DNA from: Bacteroidales bacterium
GTDB taxonomy: Bacteria > Bacteroidota > Bacteroidia > Bacteroidales > UBA7960
Reading direction: 5' to 3'
Assembly: GCA_007134525.1 (NCBI GenBank)
Contig: SLKR01000027.1
Coordinates: 1 to 41,679, forward strand
Length of the DNA stretch: 41,679 bases
The notes under the pieces: generated by a model
What the model was told of the DNA's origin: nothing
What the model saw: only the letters and a program-made list of their open reading frames with translations
The model's database searches: none
Translations under genes and position numbers: made by a program
In this document: positions 34,955 to 41,679 of the stretch, one piece after another
How positions within the stretch are numbered: the first letter of the stretch is position 1
How the letters are laid out: each line of letters starts with the position of its first letter

Positions 34955-35410
34955 TCAGTTCTCCCGCATTACGTAATCGTCGTATTCAATCTCGAAACGA
35001 AGTTTATGCCTGGATTCTTCTGCAGCAAGGGCCCTGAAAACCTTCTTCAGTGAAGGGCTTGAAGAGCGTTGCGAGAGTTCAGTGTACAGCCTGAATGCTG
35101 CCTTCTCTCTTTTCATTGCAAGTACCAGGGCATCCCTGTATTCCATATCAGGGGATGTCCTGCCTGTTACTACATAGTCTGCAATTTTCAGATCGCTGAC
35201 CTTCTCTTCTTCAATATCGAAAATGCCTTCGTCCTTTATTTTCTGGAGCCTGGCCTTGTGGCCCACCTCCTCTCTGGCAAACTCCAGGAATACTTCCCGC
35301 ATCTCTTCGTTTTTAACTGTTCCGGCAAGTGAATTGTAGAAGTCTACGGCTTCCTGTTCAGATCTCATTGCAAAGTCGAGTATCTCATCGACAGATTTAA
35401 ACTTGCTCAT
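34955..35410 (-). CDS. ferritin-like/rubrerythrin-type diiron protein
   Basis: Encodes 151 residues from the ATG at 35410. Two helical-hairpin repeats carry diiron ligands: E20 with E48 and H51 (REEVGHK), then E in KREKAAFRLY with AAEESRHK. There is no C-terminal rubredoxin domain, so it is the erythrin-only form. Such proteins reduce peroxide or hold iron in anaerobes. An upstream in-frame start would overlap the preceding gene and is not favoured. It starts four bases after the large oxidoreductase subunit and is probably in the same operon. Confidence 0.85.
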   Translation of the reverse strand: MSKFKSVDEILDFAMRSEQEAVDFYNSLAGTVKNEEMREVFLEFAREEVGHKARLQKIKDEGIFDIEEEKVSDLKIADYVVTGRTSPDMEYRDALVLAMKREKAAFRLYTELSQRSSSPSLKKVFRALAAEESRHKLRFEIEYDDYVMREN

Positions 35411-35414
35411 GGTC

Positions 35415-38400
35415 TCAGTTTTTTTCGTTATTGAAATATTCCTCCCATTTTTTGTCAAAAACAAGATTGAGGTGATCACATCCGCATCTGAACATCCTGG
35501 AAGGTTTTCTCCCCTCTGATGGTATAAAATTGTGTTTGACTTTCTTATCCGGAACCGTTGATATAGCTGAGGCGATCTCGGCCATAAGGTCTGAAGGTCC
35601 GTTGTAATGGTCGCTGAGCCCGAATTCCGAATGCAGCTTCAGCAGTTGCTCAAAAGAAGTCTGTTCTACAGGGGAATGGAGAACAGCCTCAAACTGCTGA
35701 ATGTATTTATGGGTATTTGTAAAGCTGCCTCCTGATTCGAAGTGCAGTGTAGCGGGCATCACAAGGTCTGCCGCCAGGGCCGTTTCACTCATGAACAGGT
35801 CCTGGACAAACAAAAAGGTTGTATTATTCAGGGCCCCGGATACCTCTTTTTTATCTATTGCACACCCAATAGGGTCTTCACCGAAAATAAATGCATTTTT
35901 GAGCTTGCCCGATAATAGCAGTTCCACTCCCGGAGTTATTGCGTCACATGCCCCCATATCAAACAGGCCTTGTGAATTGTTTTTTTCTTTGAGAGCAAGG
36001 TAGCCTGATGAGTTTTTTCCTGTTTTTCCGGTCAGTGCGCAGAGGTTCATGATCTCCAGACATGTTTCCGGTGAGGTCCGGCTTTCTGAGAAGATGATCA
36101 GGGATGAAGGGATAGCGTTGAAATTTTCAGCAAACTCAATAATCTGCTCTTTCCTGCATCCGGCTTTCCTGAGCAATTCTTCCCTGTCATCGGCCAGAAG
36201 TGATTCTTTGTATTGCTCAAAGCCTGTGCAGTGCCCCTTGATGTATATCCGGTTTTCCAGCCCTTCAGAGAGAATGTGCCGTATGGCAGCCCTGATAAAG
36301 TGACGGTAAGACCTTATCTTTGTTATCCTGGCGGAGTTTTCTCCAATACGGATTTTATCCCCTGAGGTGATTATTTCCAGGGTTGTATCCTTAATGATAT
36401 GACTGTTCCAGGCATAATACCACGGGAGCGGGTTACTCTGATCAATATCGCTGTCGAGAATGTATATCCTCTCTGCATTACTGATCTGGTTAACCGGTAT
36501 GCTGCCGGTCCCGGTATTTAAGTAAAAACTTCCCCTTTCCATGTAATGGAAGCTACTTACATTATTAGTACCTGCCCCGGCCCTTGCAAGTTTCTGTATC
36601 AGATAGATCTCCTCATTGGTAAGCCTTGCTCCTGCATAGAATGCGTTACCTGAAGGCCCTGCCGATCTGATTTTATCAGAGATTATATCATATGCTTCTT
36701 TGAAACTAATCTCGGTGAAGCTTCCGTTTTTCTTTAACTGGGGTTTTTTAATGCGGTTAATGTCATTTATATAACTGTAGCCGAATTTTGGATAACGGCA
36801 TATGCTGCCGTCCCTGTTTATAAGTCCGTTATTGCCTGTAACCCTTGACACGAGTGAGTTCCTGTGGTGCAGGCTTATCCCGCAGCCTACCGAGCAGTAG
36901 TTGCAGATGGTGTCGGCCTTTTCAAGTTTCAGAGGCATTGTCTTGTATCCGACATTTTCGGTTATTGCCCCGGTAGGGCAGGTGTCTATGCACAATCCGC
37001 ATGAATCGCAAGCGGTCTGTTGCAGCGGAAGCTCCATTGAAGGAGATACATACGTATCAAAGCCACGGTTTACAAGCCCCAGGGCCATTGCCCCGTTGAG
37101 CTCTGTGCAGATCCTGATGCAACGCGAGCAAAGAATGCATTTGTTGTTATCGATCTCTAACAGGGGGTGGGAGAAGTCAGCAAGGTACTTTTTGTATTCA
37201 CCTGAAAACCCATCCTGGTTCGCATTATATTCCCCTGCATATTTCTTCAGGTCGCAACTGTATAGTTCAGAGCAACCGCATTCAAGACAGCGCTGGCTTT
37301 CCCTTGAGGCTGCATCCCTGTCATACCCCAGTTCTACCTCATCAAAGTCATTTCTTTTTTCAGGTTCCAGAGTGGGCATAACCTCTGCATCTTGTTCGGG
37401 GTATAATGGTTTGTATTCAGATTCAAGCTGTTTCTCAAAGTTTTCCCTGCGACTGAAAAACTCTTTTTTTTGTGGGCCTGGTTTCTCTCCCCTGAGATAC
37501 TGGCTGCAGCTGTGGGCAGCTGTTTTACCCTGTGCTATGGCTTCAATAAGGGTAGCCGGTCCGGTAACACCGTCACCGCATGCAAAAATATTCTCTATTG
37601 AGGTTTGCAGAGTGTCAGGTTCAGCATCTATATCTCCCCAACGGTTCAGTTTAAGTTTTTCTCCTGAATGCCGTTCAATATCGTCTATAAAATTAACTTC
37701 TGTCTTCTGCCCTATAGCTGCAAGGATGTAATCCAGTTCCAGATCAAATTCAGATCCCTCTATTTTTACCGGTCTCCTTCTTCCTGAAGCGTCGGGTTCA
37801 CCCAGTTTCATTTTAACGCAGGTAAGGGACTTCAGCACACCCTCCTGGTCTTTGTTAACCTTTGCCGGAGCAGTGAGGAACATATACTCAATGCCCTCTA
37901 CCTTTGATTCGTGGATCTCAATCGGGTTTGCAGGCATCTCCTTTTCGGTCCGGCGGTAGAGTACAATAACCTTATCGGCTCCGCATCTTTTTGCCGTTCT
38001 GCAGCAGTCCATTGCGGTATTGCCCCCACCTATCACTGCCACCTTTTTGCCCGAGAAGTCGTATTTTTGGCCCGTCATCTCCATATTGCGCAGGAAATCG
38101 ATCCCGGAAAAGATATTTTCTGCATCATCATTCTCGCAACCGATACCAGTACCTTTCTGCGAACCTATGGCAAGTATGGTGGCATCATATGATTCCCTGA
38201 TATCGCCATAGCTGAGGTTCTCACCCAACTTGCTCCTGTAATTAATCTTTACACCGAGCCCGGTTATACCTTCAATTTCCTTGTCTATAACATCGTTAGG
38301 AAGCCTGTAGGGGGGTATTCCGTATCTGAGCATTCCTCCGGCATACGGACTTGATTCGAAGATATCTGCAGCATGCCCTTCTCTTGCCAAAAAATAAGCA

Positions 38401-39026
38401 GCTGTGAGGCCCCCGGGGCCTGCCCCTATGACTGCAACCTTTTTCCCGCCTGGGGACTTTTGCTCTGGGATGAACCTGTCATCTGAATAAAGATCGATAT
38501 CCGAAGTGTAGCGTTTGAGATAGTCGATCCCAACAGGTTTGCCATCCACCAGCCTTCTCCTGCAAACCAGTTCGCAAGGCCTTACGCATACCCGTCCGCA
38601 AATTGCCGGAAGGGGATTTGTTTCCTTGATGATCTCAACTGCATCGCGGTGCCTGCCCTTATCTATCATTGAAATATAACCCTGCACATCCACACCGGCT
38701 GGGCACTCTTCCCTGCACGGCCCGATGCAGTCGGCATAATGATTGCTTATCAGCAGTTCAAGGGCGAATTTCCTGGACTTCCTTATCCTTTCATTATCAG
38801 TTTGGATGCGCATACCTTCGTTTATCTTCGTAGAGCATGCAGGTTGCAGTCCGCGCATCCCTTCCACTTCAACCACACAGAGATAGCAGGAGGAAAATGG
38901 CTCGAGCCTGTCATCATGGCAAAGAGTCGGTATTTCAATACCCAGGCGCCCGGCCAGTCCGAGTATGCTTTCGCCTTTGATTCCCTTGACTATCCTGTTG
39001 TCAACTATAATATTGAACTCACTCAT
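35415..39026 (-). CDS. StnC-like subunit: NuoG-like ferredoxins + GltD-like NADPH module + molybdopterin-type fold
   Basis: Encodes 1203 residues. Order: [2Fe-2S] ferredoxin with C36, C47, C50 and C64; Cys-rich linker (C100-C155); GltD/NfnB-like flavin and NAD(P)H module with GAGPGG at 201-206 and GGGNTAMDC near 333-341 and FACGDG at 481-486; a Cys group at 580-591; two [4Fe-4S] sites (C630-C640, C673-C683); and a MopB-type domain (about 701-1190) with CNYCSVGC and SICRYPK. The domain set matches the third subunit of Stn electron-bifurcating transhydrogenases. The position of the formate dehydrogenase Sec/Cys-His pair reads E830-R831, so formate oxidation is unlikely. Partner subunits lie just upstream in the operon. 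Confidence 0.8.
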   Translation of the reverse strand: MSEFNIIVDNRIVKGIKGESILGLAGRLGIEIPTLCHDDRLEPFSSCYLCVVEVEGMRGLQPACSTKINEGMRIQTDNERIRKSRKFALELLISNHYADCIGPCREECPAGVDVQGYISMIDKGRHRDAVEIIKETNPLPAICGRVCVRPCELVCRRRLVDGKPVGIDYLKRYTSDIDLYSDDRFIPEQKSPGGKKVAVIGAGPGGLTAAYFLAREGHAADIFESSPYAGGMLRYGIPPYRLPNDVIDKEIEGITGLGVKINYRSKLGENLSYGDIRESYDATILAIGSQKGTGIGCENDDAENIFSGIDFLRNMEMTGQKYDFSGKKVAVIGGGNTAMDCCRTAKRCGADKVIVLYRRTEKEMPANPIEIHESKVEGIEYMFLTAPAKVNKDQEGVLKSLTCVKMKLGEPDASGRRRPVKIEGSEFDLELDYILAAIGQKTEVNFIDDIERHSGEKLKLNRWGDIDAEPDTLQTSIENIFACGDGVTGPATLIEAIAQGKTAAHSCSQYLRGEKPGPQKKEFFSRRENFEKQLESEYKPLYPEQDAEVMPTLEPEKRNDFDEVELGYDRDAASRESQRCLECGCSELYSCDLKKYAGEYNANQDGFSGEYKKYLADFSHPLLEIDNNKCILCSRCIRICTELNGAMALGLVNRGFDTYVSPSMELPLQQTACDSCGLCIDTCPTGAITENVGYKTMPLKLEKADTICNYCSVGCGISLHHRNSLVSRVTGNNGLINRDGSICRYPKFGYSYINDINRIKKPQLKKNGSFTEISFKEAYDIISDKIRSAGPSGNAFYAGARLTNEEIYLIQKLARAGAGTNNVSSFHYMERGSFYLNTGTGSIPVNQISNAERIYILDSDIDQSNPLPWYYAWNSHIIKDTTLEIITSGDKIRIGENSARITKIRSYRHFIRAAIRHILSEGLENRIYIKGHCTGFEQYKESLLADDREELLRKAGCRKEQIIEFAENFNAIPSSLIIFSESRTSPETCLEIMNLCALTGKTGKNSSGYLALKEKNNSQGLFDMGACDAITPGVELLLSGKLKNAFIFGEDPIGCAIDKKEVSGALNNTTFLFVQDLFMSETALAADLVMPATLHFESGGSFTNTHKYIQQFEAVLHSPVEQTSFEQLLKLHSEFGLSDHYNGPSDLMAEIASAISTVPDKKVKHNFIPSEGRKPSRMFRCGCDHLNLVFDKKWEEYFNNEKN

Positions 39027-39060
39027 ATCATTAATAATTATGGTATTTGCCTTCTGTTAC

Positions 39061-40839
39061 CTATGACATGGCTACTGCATCAAACCTGCACTTTGTATAA
39101 CAGAGCCCGCATTTTATACATAAATCCTGATCAATTTTGTGCAACTGTTTCTTCTTTCCCTCTATAGCATCTGTCGGGCATCCCCTTGCACAAACCATAC
39201 AACCGGTGCATTTATCCGCAAGTATGGTATATGTAAGAAGTTTGCGGCAACTTTTTGCCGGGCACTTCCTATCCCTTATATGTGCCTCATATTCGTCACG
39301 GAAGTATTTTATTGTCGTTAGCACCGGGTTTGGGGCCGTTTGTCCAAGTCCGCACAGAGAGCTGTCGCGGATACTTTCTGCGAGCTCTCCCAGGGCCTCA
39401 ATGTCCCCGTCACTGCCCTCACCCTCACAAATACGCGTGAGGATTTCAAGCATTCTCTTTGTACCCAGCCGGCAGAATGTACATTTCCCGCAGCTCTCCT
39501 TTTGGGTGAAATCAAGGAAGAACCGCGCTATGTCAACTACACAGGTACTTTCGTCCATTACAACCATACCACCGGAGCCCATTATCGCACCTGTGGCATT
39601 GACCGAGTCATAATCTACCCTTGTATGGCTGAGGTATTCTGGTATACATCCGCCGGAAGGGCCGCCCAGCTGCACTGCCTTAAACTTTTTGTCTCCGCTT
39701 ATACCCCCGCCAAGCCTGAATATTACATCCTTTATACTGATTCCCATGGGTACTTCAACCAGCCCACCGTGTTTTATTTTACCCGTCAGTGCAAATACCT
39801 TTGTCCCCTTGCTCTTTTCGGTGCCGTAGCTTGCATATGCTTCAGGACCGTTGTTTATGATCCAGGGTATGTTTATGAAAGTTTCAACATTATTTATATT
39901 GGTCGGGTGTTTCCACAGGCCTGCCTCGGCCGGGAAAGGGGGCCTCCTCCTCGGCATTCCCCTTTTGCCTTCTATTGAAGCTATCAGGGCTGTTTCCTCT
40001 CCGCAGACAAACGCCCCGGCCCCCTCCTTCACAGTAATGTCAAAGTTGAATCCCCTGATGCCGAAAATGTCCCTGCCAAGACAGGATTTGTTCCTTGCCT
40101 GCCTGATGGCTGTATTTAGACGTTTTATTGCGAGGGGATACTCTGCCCTGCAATATATGTATGCCTCGTCTGCACCTATTGCGTATCCGCATATAATAAT
40201 GCCCTCAATTACTCCATGCGGGTCACCTTCAAGTATGGAACGGTCCATGAAGGCCCCGGGATCACCCTCGTCGGCATTACAGATTACATATTTCTTCTCA
40301 GATTTGTTATTCCGTGCAAACTTCCACTTCAGGCCTGTCGGGAAGCCCCCGCCACCTCTGCCTCTGAGGCCTGAGTCGAGGACAGACTGTATTACATCCT
40401 CTGGGCTGATCTTCTCATCTGCAATCCTGCGTACAGCTTTGTATCCATCCCTTAGTTCGTATTCTTCAATGGACTCCGGGTCGATGAGCCCGCAGTTGCG
40501 AAGACTGATCCTGACCTGCCCGTCAAAGAACTTCTGGTCTTCCGGGGTAAACCTGTCTGAGCTTACGATGTATTCACGCAAAGGCGATAAATTCTTAATA
40601 TGCTTTTCAATTATCTCATCGACCCTTGAAGTATCGATTTCACCATACAGGTATGAGCCGCTGTCATCAATTATCTCAACCAGGGGCTCGCGGTAGCACA
40701 TACCGATGCAGCTTGTCTTTTTTAGTTCGAAGTCCAGTTTATCCGTATCCTTTATCCTGCTGAACTCCCTGTAGGTCTTCATTGCTCCGGCTGCTATGCC
40801 GCAACTGCCAAGACCAACTATAACTTTTGTGTTTCCCAT
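39061..40839 (-). CDS. NuoF/HydB-like flavoprotein subunit (StnB-like)
   Basis: Encodes 592 residues. An N-terminal thioredoxin-like domain (about 1-82) has C13, C44 and C48 but Val where the first [2Fe-2S] Cys is expected. The FMN/NADH domain has GLRGRGGGGFPTG (157-169) and CNADEGDPGAFMDRS. A [4Fe-4S] site with ESCGKCTFCRLGT is near 450. The C-terminal ferredoxin has two CxxCxxC groups (about 535-590). This is the layout of HydB/HndC proteins, the bifurcating flavin subunit in [FeFe]-hydrogenases and Stn complexes. It lies between the NuoE-like and StnC-like genes. Confidence 0.88.
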   Translation of the reverse strand: MGNTKVIVGLGSCGIAAGAMKTYREFSRIKDTDKLDFELKKTSCIGMCYREPLVEIIDDSGSYLYGEIDTSRVDEIIEKHIKNLSPLREYIVSSDRFTPEDQKFFDGQVRISLRNCGLIDPESIEEYELRDGYKAVRRIADEKISPEDVIQSVLDSGLRGRGGGGFPTGLKWKFARNNKSEKKYVICNADEGDPGAFMDRSILEGDPHGVIEGIIICGYAIGADEAYIYCRAEYPLAIKRLNTAIRQARNKSCLGRDIFGIRGFNFDITVKEGAGAFVCGEETALIASIEGKRGMPRRRPPFPAEAGLWKHPTNINNVETFINIPWIINNGPEAYASYGTEKSKGTKVFALTGKIKHGGLVEVPMGISIKDVIFRLGGGISGDKKFKAVQLGGPSGGCIPEYLSHTRVDYDSVNATGAIMGSGGMVVMDESTCVVDIARFFLDFTQKESCGKCTFCRLGTKRMLEILTRICEGEGSDGDIEALGELAESIRDSSLCGLGQTAPNPVLTTIKYFRDEYEAHIRDRKCPAKSCRKLLTYTILADKCTGCMVCARGCPTDAIEGKKKQLHKIDQDLCIKCGLCYTKCRFDAVAMS

Positions 40840-40851
40840 TATTGCCGGATT

Positions 40852-41382
40852 TTAAATTTGACTGCTACGTTCTGCCCGCCTGATTTCCTTAATTATCTTC
40901 ACTGCTTCCGAAGGGGTCAGCTTACCGTGAGTATCCTCTCCGATCATCATCACCGGAGCCAGAGAGCAACAACCCAGGCAGGCTACTGTTTCGACAGTGA
41001 ACAGTCCGTCTTTTGTAGTTTCTCCATCCCTGATGCCAAGCATATCAAGCACCTGGTCGGTAATATCGCCGACATTCTGAACGTGGCATGCAGTGCCGTG
41101 ACACATTTTGACAATATATTTACCAGCGGGATTAAGCCTGAACTGTGCATAAAAGGTAGCAACCCCATAGAGTTCGTTCAGTTCCAGGCCGGAGAACTCG
41201 TGTATTTTCATCAGTGCCTCACGGGGCAGGTATCCGTATATATCCTGCGTACCCTGCAACAAGGGGATAAGGTTTCCCTTTTTGCCCCTGAATCTTTCCA
41301 GAAGAGAGGTCATCAGGGAAAGGTCAACTTTTTCAGGCTCCAATGCTGCCTTGTGTTCAGGCATAATTCTTTGTATCCGCAT
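40852..41382 (-). CDS. NuoE/HydC-like [2Fe-2S] subunit (StnA-like)
   Basis: Encodes 176 residues with a helical N-terminal region and thioredoxin-like [2Fe-2S] domain. The four ligands are in the usual pattern: C94, C99 (KMCHGTACHV) and C135, C139 (ACLGCCS). It pairs with the NuoF-like subunit to pass electrons to or from NADH. It begins the three-gene operon, with a -7 box 30 bases upstream, and ends 12 bases before the next gene. Confidence 0.92.
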   Translation of the reverse strand: MRIQRIMPEHKAALEPEKVDLSLMTSLLERFRGKKGNLIPLLQGTQDIYGYLPREALMKIHEFSGLELNELYGVATFYAQFRLNPAGKYIVKMCHGTACHVQNVGDITDQVLDMLGIRDGETTKDGLFTVETVACLGCCSLAPVMMIGEDTHGKLTPSEAVKIIKEIRRAERSSQI

Positions 41383-41411
41383 GTCTGTTTTGAATTTTCC
41401 GGAAAATTACA

Positions 41412-41419
41412 CAAAAATA
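41412..41419 (-). promoter_or_regulatory. -7 promoter box (TATTTTTG) for the transhydrogenase-like operon
   Basis: On the minus strand TATTTTTG matches TAnnTTTG and is 30 bases from the NuoE-like ATG. It lies after the gdhA terminator, so the operon has its own start even though both genes face the same way. No -33 TTG is evident. Confidence 0.45.
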
Positions 41420-41473
41420 AACAAGGGACATAAGATGCCCGCTAATAATTATTTTGTCCGGATAAATAAAAAA

Positions 41474-41512
41474 GCCCCGGTAGTGCAGCCTTAACTGCTG
41501 CCTTACCGGGGC
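41474..41512 (-). terminator. intrinsic terminator of gdhA
   Basis: GCCCCGGTA and TACCGGGGC form a nine-base GC-rich stem, with an inner GCAG/CTGC pair in the loop. On the minus strand it is followed by a T-rich run (the A-rich 41464-41473 of the plus strand). It lies 24 bases after the gdhA stop and should end that transcript before the oxidoreductase operon. Confidence 0.85.
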
Positions 41513-41535
41513 CCTAATTTGATCAGGAGCTATCT

Positions 41536-41679
<144 letters not shown>

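Noticed and set aside
36901-37731. 276-codon open frame on the plus strand
   Set aside because: It lies entirely antisense to the large oxidoreductase subunit and has the composition of a shadow frame.
35415-39026. Large subunit read as a formate dehydrogenase
   Set aside because: The catalytic Sec/Cys-His position is Glu-Arg, and the fused GltD-like module fits a transhydrogenase better.
39340-40696. Long plus-strand frames opposite the NuoF-like gene
   Set aside because: They mirror the codon pattern of the real gene on the other strand and show no family motif.
35415-41382. Electron-bifurcating [FeFe]-hydrogenase
   Set aside because: No H-cluster domain motifs are present in any of the three subunits.

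Overview
This window is a compact, gene-dense stretch of chromosome from a member of the Bacteroidota, probably an anaerobic or microaerophilic Bacteroidales relative. Several independent signs agree. The ATP synthase cluster is headed by a bactofilin and carries no beta or epsilon genes. Many genes lack a clear Shine-Dalgarno sequence. Seven boxes matching the Bacteroidota -7 promoter consensus TAnnTTTG lie just upstream of genes. There are fused E1 alpha/beta, WbqC and PgpH-type HD phosphohydrolase genes, and a TonB-dependent receptor with an N-terminal carboxypeptidase-regulatory-like domain. I saw no rRNA, tRNA, CRISPR array, insertion sequence or prophage. No stretch above about 160 bases lacks a gene.

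Layout. Positions 1-5965 (+) hold a gene tail, a bactofilin, a small membrane protein and atpB-E-F-H-A-G. Positions 5969-11134 hold an XdhC-family gene (-) followed by a (+) trio: YgeY-type M20 hydrolase, YgeW-type carbamoyltransferase and an exported amidase. This recalls the purine/ureide catabolic cluster of enterobacteria. Positions 11152-15406 are housekeeping genes: AI-2E family permease, truA (-), hpt, adk and obgE. Positions 15407-19329 hold an FMN-binding PNPOx-like protein (-), a BlaI/M56-TonB regulator pair with twin operators, and a YidE/AspT-type transporter (-). Positions 19461-21432 hold a photolyase and a Nudix hydrolase. Positions 21438-24683 (-) hold thrS-infC-rpmI-rplT, with a terminator and an apparent AUA start codon for infC. 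Positions 24742-30008 hold NlpC/P60, PgpH-like, WbqC and Nnr genes. Positions 30086-32203 hold a fused E1 alpha/beta dehydrogenase. Positions 32289-34954 hold a His-rich small membrane protein and a ZnuD-like TonB receptor. Positions 34955-41382 (-) hold a ferritin-like protein and a three-subunit flavin/iron-sulfur oxidoreductase. The tail of gdhA and its terminator close the window.

The most interesting system is the last one. A NuoE-like subunit, a NuoF/HydB-like subunit and a 1203-residue subunit combining a NuoG-like ferredoxin region, a GltD/NfnB-like NADPH module and a molybdopterin-oxidoreductase fold lie in one operon. This architecture matches the Stn family of electron-bifurcating transhydrogenases described from acetogens (NADH + reduced ferredoxin to NADPH). 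The molybdopterin fold lacks the catalytic Cys/Sec-His pair of formate dehydrogenase, so a redox-balancing rather than formate-oxidising role is favoured. An NADP(H)-type glutamate dehydrogenase could be a consumer next door, although the coenzyme type of gdhA is not visible here.

Other points of note are the purine-like mini-cluster, the paired BlaI-type operators, the AUA-start infC, the metal-uptake-like receptor locus, and the almost complete absence of space at convergent gene ends, including two fused TGATCA double stops.
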